Assembly: GCA_035525495.1 (NCBI GenBank)
Contig: DATLED010000091.1
Location: 1-64,000 of the forward strand
From: DATLED01 sp035525495
Lineage (GTDB): Bacteria > Actinomycetota > Acidimicrobiia > Acidimicrobiales > CADCTF01
Reading direction: 5' to 3'
DNA length: 64,000 nucleotides
Shown: positions 56,089 to 64,000 of the stretch, in pieces
Layout: every line of letters begins with the position of its first letter
How positions within the stretch are numbered: position 1 is the stretch's first letter
The notes under the pieces: model-generated
Databases searched by the model: none
What the model saw: the letters and a program-made list of their open reading frames with translations, nothing else
What the model was told of the DNA's origin: nothing
Made by a program: the position numbers and the translations under genes

Positions 56089-57879
56089 GTGAGCCCGCTC
56101 GCACGAGGTGACGACTCGACGGTCGCCGTCCTCAGGCGCGGATGGGTGGCCAGCCCCGAGCTGCGGCGGGGCGCCGGCGTCACCCTGCTGCTGGCGCTGC
56201 TGGGAGCTGCCGGGCAGTCGGTGCTGCCGATCCTGATCCAGCAGATCCTCGACCGTGGCCTGGTCGACGGAAAGATGCAGACGGGCGCGCTGACCGTGTT
56301 GGGAGTGCTCGGTCTCGTGCTCGTGGTGTCGACGACCGCCGCGGGCTGGTGGACGAGGCGCCGGCTGGTGCAGGCGGGAGAGACGGCGCTGTGCACGCTG
56401 CGGACCAAGGCCTTCCGGCACATCCACCGGTTGTCGCTGGCGACGCAGACCGACGAGCGGCGGGGCGCGCTGGTGGCGCGGGTGACGAGCGACGTCGAGC
56501 AGCTGTCCCAGTTCCTCTCGTGGGGCGGGGTGGCGTGGCTCGTCAACACCGCCATCATCCTCACGGTGGCGGTGATCATGGCCGCCTACGACTGGCGACT
56601 GGCGGTCGTCGCCATCGTCGCCGTCCTCCCGATGGTGTTGGTGCTCAAGGCGGTGCAGCACCGCATGGCCGACCGCTACAACGTCGTGCGCGAGCGGATG
56701 GCCGAGCTCCTGACTGCAGTGTCGGAGACGGTGATGGGCGCGCCCGCGATCCGCGCGTACGCCGCCGAAGCGGTGGCGCGCGAGCGGACGTTCGGCGCCA
56801 TCGAGCGTCACCGGATCGCGCAGGTGCGGGCGGGAAAGATGTCGGCCGCGCTGTTCCCGTCGGGAGAGCTGTTCTCGGTCGTGACGGTGTCGGCGGTGCT
56901 CGTCGTCGGCGTGCTCCTCGGGCCGGCCAGGGGCCTGACCGCGGGCGAAGTGGTCGCGTTCGTGTTCCTCGTGAATCTCTTCCTGCAGCCGGTGGCGGAG
57001 TTCACGGACATCGTCGACCAGACGCAGACGGCGGTCGCCGGATGGCGCCGGATCCTCGACCTGTTGGACACCCCGATCGACCTGCCCGATCCCGTGCCCG
57101 GCGTCGACCTGCCGCCGGGGCCGCCGGCGCTGCGCATCGAGTCGGTGGCGTTTCGATACCGGGAGACGGGCGTGCTCGTGCTCGACGACGTGAGCTTCGA
57201 CATCCCGTCAGGGTCGACGGTGGCGCTGGTCGGGGCGACGGGTTCGGGCAAGACGACGCTGGCGAAGCTGCTGGCGCGGCTGGCCGATCCGACGTCGGGC
57301 CGAGTGGTGGTGAGTGGCGTGGACCTGCGCGAGGTGGCGCCGTCATCGTTGCGCACGACGCTCGTGATGGTCCCGCAGGAGGGGTTCCTGTTCGATTCGA
57401 CGATCGGCGAGAACGTGCGCTTCGGCCGGCCCTCCGCCTCCGACGCCGAGCTGGTGGCGGCGTTCACCGAACTCGGCCTCGACGCGTGGTTCGCAGGGTT
57501 GCCCGAAGGGCTGGCCACGCCGGTGGGCGAGCGCGGCGAGCAGCTGTCGGTCGGCGAGCGCCAGCTCGTCTCGCTGGCGCGAGCGTACGTCGCCGATCCG
57601 GCGTGTCTGATCCTCGACGAGGCGACGTCGGCCATCGATCCCGCGACGGAGGTGACCCTTGCTCGCGCCGTCGAGTCGCTGACCGCAGGACGGACGACGA
57701 TCGCCGTCGCCCACCGGTTGTCCACGGCCGAGCGGGCCGACCTCGTGCTCGTGATGGATCACGGACGGCTGGTGGAGCAGGGTTCGCACGCGTCGCTCGT
57801 GCGGGCCGGCGGCGTGTACGGCGCGCTGCACGAGAGGTGGCTCGACGTGACGGGGTCCATCGCCGTTGTCGGCGACTGA
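56089..57879 (+). CDS. ABC exporter subunit with altered signature motif
   Basis: The 596-aa half-transporter has six membrane helices and an NBD with Walker A VGATGSGKTTLAKLL, Walker B CLILDEATSAIDP with the catalytic Glu, and H-loop VAHRLSTAE. Its signature is LSVGERQLVSLAR rather than LSGGQ. Together with the upstream protein this makes one competent and one degenerate ATP site. The GTG at 56089 has AGGAG five nt upstream; a TTG at 56032 also exists. The aat gene overlaps its end by 14 nt. Confidence 0.92.
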   Translation: MSPLARGDDSTVAVLRRGWVASPELRRGAGVTLLLALLGAAGQSVLPILIQQILDRGLVDGKMQTGALTVLGVLGLVLVVSTTAAGWWTRRRLVQAGETALCTLRTKAFRHIHRLSLATQTDERRGALVARVTSDVEQLSQFLSWGGVAWLVNTAIILTVAVIMAAYDWRLAVVAIVAVLPMVLVLKAVQHRMADRYNVVRERMAELLTAVSETVMGAPAIRAYAAEAVARERTFGAIERHRIAQVRAGKMSAALFPSGELFSVVTVSAVLVVGVLLGPARGLTAGEVVAFVFLVNLFLQPVAEFTDIVDQTQTAVAGWRRILDLLDTPIDLPDPVPGVDLPPGPPALRIESVAFRYRETGVLVLDDVSFDIPSGSTVALVGATGSGKTTLAKLLARLADPTSGRVVVSGVDLREVAPSSLRTTLVMVPQEGFLFDSTIGENVRFGRPSASDAELVAAFTELGLDAWFAGLPEGLATPVGERGEQLSVGERQLVSLARAYVADPACLILDEATSAIDPATEVTLARAVESLTAGRTTIAVAHRLSTAERADLVLVMDHGRLVEQGSHASLVRAGGVYGALHERWLDVTGSIAVVGD

Positions 57880-58567
57880 GCCGCCGCCGACGGCGTGGGA
57901 GTTCCCGGATCCGTCGGGCGCTGAGGGCGACCTGGTAGCGGTCGGTGCCGACCTCGAGCCCGGGACGATCCTCGCGGCCTACCGCGCGGGGCTGTTCCCG
58001 ATGCCGGTCGACAAGCGCAACCTCGGCTGGTGGTCGCCGACTCCACGAGCGATCCTCCCGATCGAGGGCTTGCTCGTCAGCCGGTCGCTGCGAAAGGCGT
58101 GCCGCCGGTTCGAGATCCGGGTGGACTCGTCGTTCGAGGCGGTGATCGACGGATGCGCAGATCCGTCCCGCTCGGGGCGGTGGATCACTCCCGAGGTGCG
58201 GTCGGCGTACGTGGCGCTCCACCGGATGGGGTGGGTCCACTCGGTGGAGGCGTGGTCACTCGACGACGGGACCTTGGCCGGTGGGCTCTACGGCGTGTCG
58301 GTGGGCGGGCTGTTCGCCGGCGAATCGATGTTCCACCGCGTGACGGACGCGTCGAAGGTGGCGCTCGTGGCGTTGGTTTCGCTGCTCGATCCGTCATCTG
58401 CGCTGCTCGACGTGCAGTGGCGCACGGAGCACCTGGCGACGTTGGGCGTGGTCGAGATCCCGCGGGCCGACTATCTGCGACGGCTCCGCTCGATCCTCGA
58501 CGATCCGCTGCCTGAGGCGTTCGTCGGCGAGGGCCGGTCACCGTTCGTGGTCGATCCTGCGGAATAA
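57866..58567 (+). CDS. aat: Leucyl/phenylalanyl-tRNA-protein transferase
   Basis: The 233-aa enzyme adds Leu or Phe to proteins with N-terminal Lys or Arg, marking them for ClpS/ClpAP in the N-end rule. Family motifs: GDLVAVGADLEPGTILAAYRAGLFP, NLGWWSPTPRAILP, RWITPEVRSAYVALHRMGWV, HSVEAWSLDDGTLAGGLYGVSVGGLFAGES is the signature region. The TTG start at 57866 overlaps the ABC gene end. ClpS is not in the window. Confidence 0.95.
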   Translation: MSATEPPPTAWEFPDPSGAEGDLVAVGADLEPGTILAAYRAGLFPMPVDKRNLGWWSPTPRAILPIEGLLVSRSLRKACRRFEIRVDSSFEAVIDGCADPSRSGRWITPEVRSAYVALHRMGWVHSVEAWSLDDGTLAGGLYGVSVGGLFAGESMFHRVTDASKVALVALVSLLDPSSALLDVQWRTEHLATLGVVEIPRADYLRRLRSILDDPLPEAFVGEGRSPFVVDPAE

Positions 58568-58581
58568 GCAGATTTCGCGCC

Positions 58582-58608
58582 TAAGTCACCGGACCCACCT
58601 GCCGATGA
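58582..58608 (+). promoter_or_regulatory. Sigma-28/WhiG-type promoter upstream of the pil operon
   Basis: TAAG at 58582-58585, exactly 15 bases, then GCCGATGA at 58601-58608 matches the TAAA-N15-GCCGATAA consensus of FliA/WhiG sigma factors at 10 of 12 positions. A transcript from about 58616 would have a 25-nt leader with GGAGG six nt before the pilM start. Confidence 0.55.
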
Positions 58609-58640
58609 TGTGTCCATGACGAGTACGAGGGAGGTCCGAC

Positions 58641-60338
58641 GTGGCTGAGCACTACGTCGGCCTCGACATCGGTTCCTTCGCTGTTCGGGCCGCCGAGATC
58701 TCTGGCGAGCCCGGATCGTGGACCCTGCATCGCTTCGCCCAGCTCACGCTGCCCCCGGGCGCGGTCGTCGATGGCGAGATCGTCGACTCCATGGCCGTCA
58801 CCGAGGCGATCAAAGCCCTGTGGGCGCGTGGCGACTTCAAGTCGAAGAAGGTCTCGGTCGGCATCGCCAACCGTTGGGTCAAGGTCCGCCAGGCGGAGGT
58901 GCCGGCGCTGTCCCCCGAGGAGGTGCGGACGTCGTTGCGCTACGAGGCGCAGGAGGTCATTCCCTTCGCGGAGGAGGACGCCATCGTCGACTTCGTCGTG
59001 CAGGATCGCTTCGCCGGTCCGGAGGGCGGCGAGTTCCTTCGGATCCTCGTCGTCGCCGCGCAGCGCCAGATGGTCTCGATGTGCCTCGACACGGTTCGCA
59101 AGGCAGGTCTCACGCCGGCGCACGTCGACCTGACGCCCTTCGCTCTCGTGCGGGCGTTGGTGCCGGCAGGACAGCCGGGCGTCTCCGAGTCGATCGTGTC
59201 GGTCGGGGCAGGCCTCACCAATGTGGTCGTGCACACCGGTGGCGTTCCCCGCCTCGTGCGCATGACACCCCGTGCGGGCGCGGCGGTGACGGAGAACCTG
59301 ACCCGTGCTTTGGGCGTCGACACCGAGCGGGCCGAGGCGCTCAAGCGGGGTGCGGCGGTTGCCGTGGCCGATCCCCAGACGGCTCAGGCGGCCGACGTGA
59401 TCGCCAACGAGCTCAATCCGCTCGTCCAGGAGATCCAGGGTTCTCTGGACTACTTCACCGCACAGAACGACGACGTCGAGCTCCGGCGTGTCCTGCTCAC
59501 GGGCGCCGGCGCCAAGATGGCCGGCCTCCGTGCCCGCCTCGCCACCGAGCTGCGGGTCCCCGTGGAGATGGCCTCGCCGCTCGAGTACCTGAAGCTGGGC
59601 AAGACCGGCTTGACGGACGAGCAGCTCACCAACGCCGCGGCCGTCATGGCGGCTCCGGTCGGTCTGGCGATGGCGCCCCTGGCCGGTCCCGCGACCCGCT
59701 TGACGACGCTGTTCCCGCAGGAGTACCACGCGGCCGCCGGCGAACGTCGTGCCCGGGTCATGACCGGCGTCGCTGTCGGTGCGCTGACGGCCGCGCTCGC
59801 CGGTGCCTACATCGTCCGGACGGCAAAGGTCGCTTCGGCTCGCGACGATGTGGAGCAGGCGACGCAGCGGGGGAACGAGCTGGACGCACAAGTCCAGAAG
59901 TTGCTTCCGTTCGAACAGGCCGAAGCCCAGATCAACGCCATGCGCTCCGCGGCGCAGGCCGCACTGGCGACGGATGTCGATCTTCCGGTCTTCATGGACC
60001 GGATCACGGCGCAGATGCCCCAGGACGTGGGACTCACCGGCTTCACGTTCTCCGTCGCCGCCGGCGGCGCGCCCGCGGCACCGGGGGCGGCCCCGGGAGC
60101 GGCCCCAGCGGCGGCGCCCCTCGGCACGCTGACCGTGTCCGCCACCGGCCTCGGTCATGACTCCACCGCCCACTGGATCACGAAGATGCGCGAGCTCGGG
60201 ATCCTCTCGGACCTGTGGGTGCCGTCGTCGACCAAGGGCGGAACGAGCGGCGAGTCCACGACGTTCAGCAGCAACATGAACATCACCCAACAGGCCAAGT
60301 CCGGTCGGGCCGACCTCTTCAAGGCGAGCGAACTGTGA
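58641..60338 (+). CDS. pilM: PilM-PilN fusion, type IV pilus assembly
   Basis: The 565-aa protein joins two pilus proteins that are normally separate. Residues 1-350 are an actin-like PilM/FtsA ATPase (YVGLDIGSFAVRAAEISGEP, RYEAQEVIPFAEEDAIVDFV, RRVLLTGAGAKMAGLRARLA). A membrane helix (VMTGVAVGALTAALAGAYIV, near residue 380) follows, then a PilN-like coiled coil and periplasmic domain (FMDRITAQMPQDVGLTGFTF). In single-membrane or atypical envelopes this complex links the cytosolic motor to the pilus. GGAGG precedes the GTG start. It overlaps pilO (GTGA). Confidence 0.88.
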   Translation: MAEHYVGLDIGSFAVRAAEISGEPGSWTLHRFAQLTLPPGAVVDGEIVDSMAVTEAIKALWARGDFKSKKVSVGIANRWVKVRQAEVPALSPEEVRTSLRYEAQEVIPFAEEDAIVDFVVQDRFAGPEGGEFLRILVVAAQRQMVSMCLDTVRKAGLTPAHVDLTPFALVRALVPAGQPGVSESIVSVGAGLTNVVVHTGGVPRLVRMTPRAGAAVTENLTRALGVDTERAEALKRGAAVAVADPQTAQAADVIANELNPLVQEIQGSLDYFTAQNDDVELRRVLLTGAGAKMAGLRARLATELRVPVEMASPLEYLKLGKTGLTDEQLTNAAAVMAAPVGLAMAPLAGPATRLTTLFPQEYHAAAGERRARVMTGVAVGALTAALAGAYIVRTAKVASARDDVEQATQRGNELDAQVQKLLPFEQAEAQINAMRSAAQAALATDVDLPVFMDRITAQMPQDVGLTGFTFSVAAGGAPAAPGAAPGAAPAAAPLGTLTVSATGLGHDSTAHWITKMRELGILSDLWVPSSTKGGTSGESTTFSSNMNITQQAKSGRADLFKASEL

Positions 60339-60925
60339 AGCCGAAGCTGATCCTCATCGGAGTGGGCGCGGCGCTGCTCATCACCGCCGTCTGGTTCTTC
60401 GCCCTGTGGTCGCCGAAGGGCGAGGACCTCGACAAGGCAAAGGTCGACCTCGCCGCCCAAGAACAGCGTGCGAGCGAGCTCTCCGCACGCCTCGGTCACC
60501 TCAAGAAGCTCGAGGCGAACGCCGCCGTCCTGGAGCGCGATCGGGCCCTGCTCGCCACGGCGATCCCGACGGCCGACCAGCTCGACCAGTTCATCCTCCA
60601 GGTGAACGAGCGCGCCGGGCGGGCGGGGGTCAACTTCACCTCCATCGCACCGCAACAACCCACTGGTGCCGCCGGTGCGCCGGGAGCTGCTGCCGGCGGG
60701 CCGACGCCCGTAGGACTGCAGATGCAGGTCACGGGCGACTACTTCGCCATCCTCCGGTTCCTCGAGCAGCTTCGAGACGGCGAGCGTCTCGTCACCGTCG
60801 AGAACTTCTCGCTCTCCAAGGGCGGCGAGGGCAACCAGATGTCCGCCACCATCGGTGGTCGCATGTTCATCGCCCCCACGGTCGTCGTCCCGACGGCGAC
60901 CCCGACCTCGGTTCCGAGTGCCTGA
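60335..60925 (+). CDS. pilO: PilO-like type IV pilus assembly protein
   Basis: The 196-aa protein has a short N-terminal membrane helix (LILIGVGAALLITAVWFFAL), a coiled coil (residues about 28-65, LAAQEQRASELSARLGHLKK) and a ferredoxin-like PilO domain (DQLDQFILQVNERAGRAGVN, VTGDYFAILRFLEQLRDGER, VENFSLSKGG). It dimerises with PilN in the inner-membrane platform. The GTG start overlaps the pilMN stop. Confidence 0.88.
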   Translation: MKPKLILIGVGAALLITAVWFFALWSPKGEDLDKAKVDLAAQEQRASELSARLGHLKKLEANAAVLERDRALLATAIPTADQLDQFILQVNERAGRAGVNFTSIAPQQPTGAAGAPGAAAGGPTPVGLQMQVTGDYFAILRFLEQLRDGERLVTVENFSLSKGGEGNQMSATIGGRMFIAPTVVVPTATPTSVPSA

Positions 60926-60926
60926 C

Positions 60927-61214
60927 ATGAGCGATAGCCCGTCCCCCGTTTCCCCGCAAAAGGCGAAGGAGCAGCAGCAGCTCAAGATCCTCGCCGTCCT
61001 CGGCGTGGTGCTGATCCTGGCGCTGGTGTTCTTCGTGCTGAAGCCCTTCAGCGGTGGCAGCGACACGTCGTCGCCTCCGCCGGCGGTCGCCACCACGGTG
61101 GCGTCCTCGGGAGCAACGCCGCTCGGAGGCTCGGCGGCATCGCCGACGGAGACCACGACACCGGCTCCGCCTCCGGCCCGGCCAGCACGGACGCCGTTCG
61201 ATCCGCCTCGTTGA
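60927..61214 (+). CDS. Small membrane protein in the PilP position
   Basis: A 95-aa protein begins 1 nt after the pilO stop. It has a single membrane helix (LAVLGVVLILALVFFVLKPF) and a Ser/Thr/Pro-rich tail (SPTETTTPAPPPARPARTPF). It occupies the place of pilP in pilMNOP operons but has no PilP lipoprotein or beta-domain, so it is probably a lineage-specific accessory subunit. Confidence 0.7.
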   Translation: MSDSPSPVSPQKAKEQQQLKILAVLGVVLILALVFFVLKPFSGGSDTSSPPPAVATTVASSGATPLGGSAASPTETTTPAPPPARPARTPFDPPR

Positions 61215-61242
61215 CCGACGGCGACACGACAGCAACCTCTGC

Positions 61243-61273
61243 ACGGAGGCGACGGCTCGGCCGTCGCCTCCGT
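61243..61273. terminator. Perfect 14-bp hairpin between convergent genes
   Basis: Positions 61243-61256 and 61260-61273 are exact reverse complements with a 3-nt loop (TCG). The hairpin separates the pil operon from the exonuclease gene on the opposite strand. Confidence 0.85.
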
Positions 61274-61277
61274 CGCG

Positions 61278-62168
61278 TCACGGCGACCGTCGAGCCAACG
61301 ACAGCGTCGCCACCTTCTCGAACAGCTGACCGCCGTCGATCCGCTCGCAGAACGCCAGGAACGCCGACGGGTCCGGTGGACCGATCCAGCGCAGCTCGTC
61401 CGTCGAGCCCAACAACGACCGGTCCACGCGCAACGTCGCCAGCACCTTGAACAGCGCTGCCGCGTCACGAGCCGAGGCGAGCGTCGCCGCCAGCTTGGCC
61501 CCGCCCCGCACGGTCACGTCCCACTGACCGACCGAGTCGGGGATGGACTCCAAGGTCCCGTACCGGGCGAGCACCGCCGCGGCCGACTTCGCGCCCCAGC
61601 CCGGCAAACCTGGGAACCCGTCGGCGGAGTCGCCCACCAAGGCCAGGTAGTCCGGGATCGACGACGGCAGCACGCCGAACTTCTCGACCACACCCGCCTC
61701 GTTCACGATGGCCGCACGCCGGCGATCGAACTGCACGACGCGATCCCCGACGACGCACTGTCCGAGGTCCTTGTCCGGCGTGAGGATCACGATCTGTTCG
61801 ACTGCCGGATCGTCCGACAGGACGGCGGCCGCCGAGGCCAACGCATCGTCCGCCTCGAGCTCGACCATCGGCCAGAGCGCCACACCCATCAGCTCCAGCC
61901 CCTCCTCCAGGACCGGGAACTGCGCGAGCAGCACGGGGTCGATTCCTGCGCCCGTCTTGTACCCGAGCCACAAGTCGTTCCGGAACGACTCGATCACCCG
62001 ATCCGTCGCCACGCCGACATGCGTCGCGCCCTCCTCCAACAGGTAGGCGACGGTCCACAGCACGCCCCGCACCGCTCCGTTGGTCCCCGGCCGCGAGCGG
62101 GCGTCCTCGGGCAACCCGAAGTGGTGCCGGAACAGCTCGTAGGTCCCATCCACCAGATGCGCCTTCAT
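61278..62168 (-). CDS. 5'-3' exonuclease / flap endonuclease
   Basis: The 296-aa protein resembles the N-terminal nuclease of DNA polymerase I, standing alone. It has the metal-binding acids HLVDGTYELFR, ELEADDALASAAAVL, ILTPDKDLGQCVV, and GDSADGFPGLPGWGAKSAAAV with the helix-hairpin-helix motif. It should remove 5' flaps or RNA primers. The ATG at 62168 gives the conserved start; a GTG at 62177 is also possible. The helicase gene follows the same strand upstream. Confidence 0.88.
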   Translation of the reverse strand: MKAHLVDGTYELFRHHFGLPEDARSRPGTNGAVRGVLWTVAYLLEEGATHVGVATDRVIESFRNDLWLGYKTGAGIDPVLLAQFPVLEEGLELMGVALWPMVELEADDALASAAAVLSDDPAVEQIVILTPDKDLGQCVVGDRVVQFDRRRAAIVNEAGVVEKFGVLPSSIPDYLALVGDSADGFPGLPGWGAKSAAAVLARYGTLESIPDSVGQWDVTVRGGAKLAATLASARDAAALFKVLATLRVDRSLLGSTDELRWIGPPDPSAFLAFCERIDGGQLFEKVATLSLARRSP

Positions 62169-62256
62169 GGCTTGCACTCTGCCAGAGCAGCCGTTCCGCT
62201 CGGTTCGCGTGGACCGCGACGCCAGGGTGATCCGTGGCGCCGCGTTCAGCACCCTG

Positions 62257-63900
62257 CTAGCCGGCGACTCGGCGCGCCGACGCCTGGCGCAACCACGCAT
62301 CGGCCTTCTGCAGCCGGCGCTCGAGCTGCTCGACCGTCGCTTCGCTAACCTTCTTCACTCCGCTCACGCGGTTGAGCTCGACGTTCACGGCGGCGTGCGT
62401 CTGGCCGGTGTGACGAGCGATCAGCCGGGTCTTGTTGGCGTTGGCCTCCCGCAGGTACGCCTTGTGCTCCCGCAGCGTTCGCCCCTCCGGAGCCGAGGCG
62501 GAACCCGCACCCGTGCCGCTCCCCCGGCCGTTCAGCGGCAACGGCGGAAGCGGGATCGTCAACGTCGCATCGTCGGGCGGCGGTTCGAAGAACGCATCGT
62601 CGTCGAGCAGCCAGTCCGGCTCGGTCCCGTCCCCGAGGGGCGTGGCGGAGATCGGCGCGAACATCGAGAACAGGTCCTCGTCGCCCCCCTCGTCGTTCGC
62701 CGCGCCGGCGACCATCACTCGGTCCTCGTGGCGCAACGAGTGCCGCCGCTGCTCGGCGATGGCGAAGGCACGCGCCCGCAGCCGAGGCTCATCGGGGATG
62801 TAGAGGAACGACTTCTGTCCTCGCGTCCCGCGCGTCCAACGAACGAGACGCCCGACAGCCTGGCGGAAGAACAGCTCGGTCGTCGTCGTCGTTGCGAACA
62901 CGCCGACGCGCAGACGGGGGATGTCGACGCCCTCGGACACCATGCGCACGGCCACGATCCACGGATCCGCTGAAGCCGCGAAGCGGGAGATGTGCGTCGA
63001 CGCATCCGGGTCGTCGGACGTCGCCACGATCGCCTTCACCTTGAAGCGGTCACGGAGGATGCGGACGATCCCTCTGGCGTGGTCCTGGTCGGTGGCGATC
63101 ACGAGCCCGCCGGCGTCGGGCTGGCGCTCCCGAATGGCGAGAAGCTGCGCGTGGGCCTGACGAAGGACGTGCGGCAGCCACTCGCCGTCGAGGCTGTAGG
63201 CGGTCCGCAAGCGCTGGCTGGCCTTGGCCGCATCGAGCGGATCGTCGAAGCCGTGGGCGTGCACGCTCCCGTCGGGTGCACTCCACTCCATCATCCCGTC
63301 GATGCGCGGGAAGTAGACGGGGCGTACGACGCCGCCGTCCTTGAGCGCGTCGCCGTAGCCGTACTCGTAGTCCGCCTCGGCCTCGTCCGAGCGGTAGCGC
63401 ACGAACGGGATCGAGTGGGTGTCACTGCGGAACGGCGTTCCCGACAACGCCAACCGCCGGGCGGCGGTCTCGAAGGCCGTTCGGACGGCGTCGCCCCAGG
63501 CCCGGTCGTCTGCGGCGTGATGCAGCTCGTCGAAGATCACGAAGGCGTTCGTCGCCAGCGAACGCATCACGGGCGCACAGCTCGCCACCTGCTGATAGGT
63601 CGTGACGACGCCGTGCATGTCGGACGGGAGCGCGCCGTCGGCGGCCGACCACTGGGGGTCGAGATGGAGGTCGAAGGCGGTCGCCGCTTTGGCCCACTGC
63701 ACCTTGAGGTGGGCGGTCGGCACGACCACGACGAGCCTGCGCTCCGCGTCGGCGGCGAGACCCTGGCGAGCGGCAGTGAGGGCGAAGGTCGTCTTCCCGG
63801 CGCCGGGTGTGGCGACGGCGAGGAAGTCGGGCGAGTCGGTGGTGGCGAGGCGCTCGAGGGCGTCCTTCTGCCAGGGACGGAGGGTGACGGTGCGGGACAT
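62257..63900 (-). CDS. Superfamily 2 DNA/RNA helicase
   Basis: The 547-aa protein has SF2 motifs: Q-like LRPWQKDALERL, motif I ATPGAGKTTFAL, motif II VIFDELHHAAD, motif III LALSGTPFRSD, motif V VSEGVDIPRLR and motif VI RQAVGRLVRW. It resembles the UvrB/RecG-like 'type III restriction helicase' fold found with DNA repair or restriction systems. The C-terminal 120 residues (after LPLNGRGSGTGAGSASAPEG) are a linker and helical end. It stands directly upstream of the 5'-3' exonuclease gene in the same direction, so the two may cooperate in repair. Confidence 0.88.
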   Translation of the reverse strand: MSRTVTLRPWQKDALERLATTDSPDFLAVATPGAGKTTFALTAARQGLAADAERRLVVVVPTAHLKVQWAKAATAFDLHLDPQWSAADGALPSDMHGVVTTYQQVASCAPVMRSLATNAFVIFDELHHAADDRAWGDAVRTAFETAARRLALSGTPFRSDTHSIPFVRYRSDEAEADYEYGYGDALKDGGVVRPVYFPRIDGMMEWSAPDGSVHAHGFDDPLDAAKASQRLRTAYSLDGEWLPHVLRQAHAQLLAIRERQPDAGGLVIATDQDHARGIVRILRDRFKVKAIVATSDDPDASTHISRFAASADPWIVAVRMVSEGVDIPRLRVGVFATTTTTELFFRQAVGRLVRWTRGTRGQKSFLYIPDEPRLRARAFAIAEQRRHSLRHEDRVMVAGAANDEGGDEDLFSMFAPISATPLGDGTEPDWLLDDDAFFEPPPDDATLTIPLPPLPLNGRGSGTGAGSASAPEGRTLREHKAYLREANANKTRLIARHTGQTHAAVNVELNRVSGVKKVSEATVEQLERRLQKADAWLRQASARRVAG

Positions 63901-64000
63901 GCGGACTGGCGATGATGGCAGGCGCTGCCGTCCCTCCGGTGCGATCGGTGTTGACCAGCGCCTTTGCCCTCAGCGCGCCCAGACGGCGTCGAGGGGGGTC

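Overview
The window is high-GC, densely coded bacterial chromosome. A WhiB protein, an HU with a Lys/Ala-rich tail, a GlnR-like orphan regulator, an acyl-CoA carboxylase epsilon-like subunit, a DUF3097 protein and an ArsA/Get3 pair beside whiB and a class A PBP all point to Actinomycetota. The mixture (two types of glutamine synthetase, selAB, ethylmalonyl-CoA-mutase-like protein, PilMN-O cluster, no mycolic or streptomycete hallmarks) fits an Acidimicrobiia-type organism best; that assignment is inference.

Region 1 (1-3456) differs from the rest: visibly lower GC, mixed third-codon positions, and six genes on one strand that overlap or abut. It holds the tail of an off-window gene, a 116-aa basic protein, a TniB/TnsC/MuB-like AAA+ ATPase, an unrecognised 425-aa protein, an XRE-type regulator and a 61-aa protein. 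It looks like the accessory part of a transposition-like or other mobile module and is the best candidate for an undescribed system. It is followed by a 374-bp gene-free stretch that ends at the 3' end of nadE.

Region 2 (3.8-15 kb) carries NAD synthetase, an amidase, HU, and a nitrogen-assimilation cluster: glnII and a type I glnA diverge from a short region with GlnR-box-like half-sites, and a GlnR-like regulator follows. Then come a phosphotransferase, two DUF proteins and an acyl-CoA synthetase. Region 3 (15-20.6 kb) holds a compact xanthine-dehydrogenase-like fusion overlapping RidA, an rRNA methyltransferase without a canonical start, an A-type Fe-S carrier, and a SufR-like regulator divergent from mrp across an operator-like sequence.

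Region 4 (20.6-40 kb) is envelope and stress related: an FtsX-type ABC exporter, an HTH-PAS-kinase protein lacking its phospho-acceptor His, MBL and Nudix hydrolases, a trypsin-fold pseudoprotease, a Rieske-PBP operon, selA-selB, WhiB, NfeD and two ArsA/Get3 ATPases. Several of these correspond to the Mycobacterium tuberculosis Rv3671c-Rv3682 neighbourhood. STAS and receiver-domain genes and tRNA-Pro(CGG) follow.

Region 5 (40.5-64 kb) holds lysC-asd, two cyclophilins, acyl-CoA enzymes (HBDH-like, ethylmalonyl-CoA-mutase-like, carboxylase beta and epsilon), a heterodimeric ABC exporter with asymmetric ATP sites, aat, a pilMN-pilO operon behind a sigma-28/WhiG-type promoter, a 5'-3' exonuclease and an SF2 helicase. 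A dispersed intergenic repeat (five places) and several long perfect hairpins punctuate the window.
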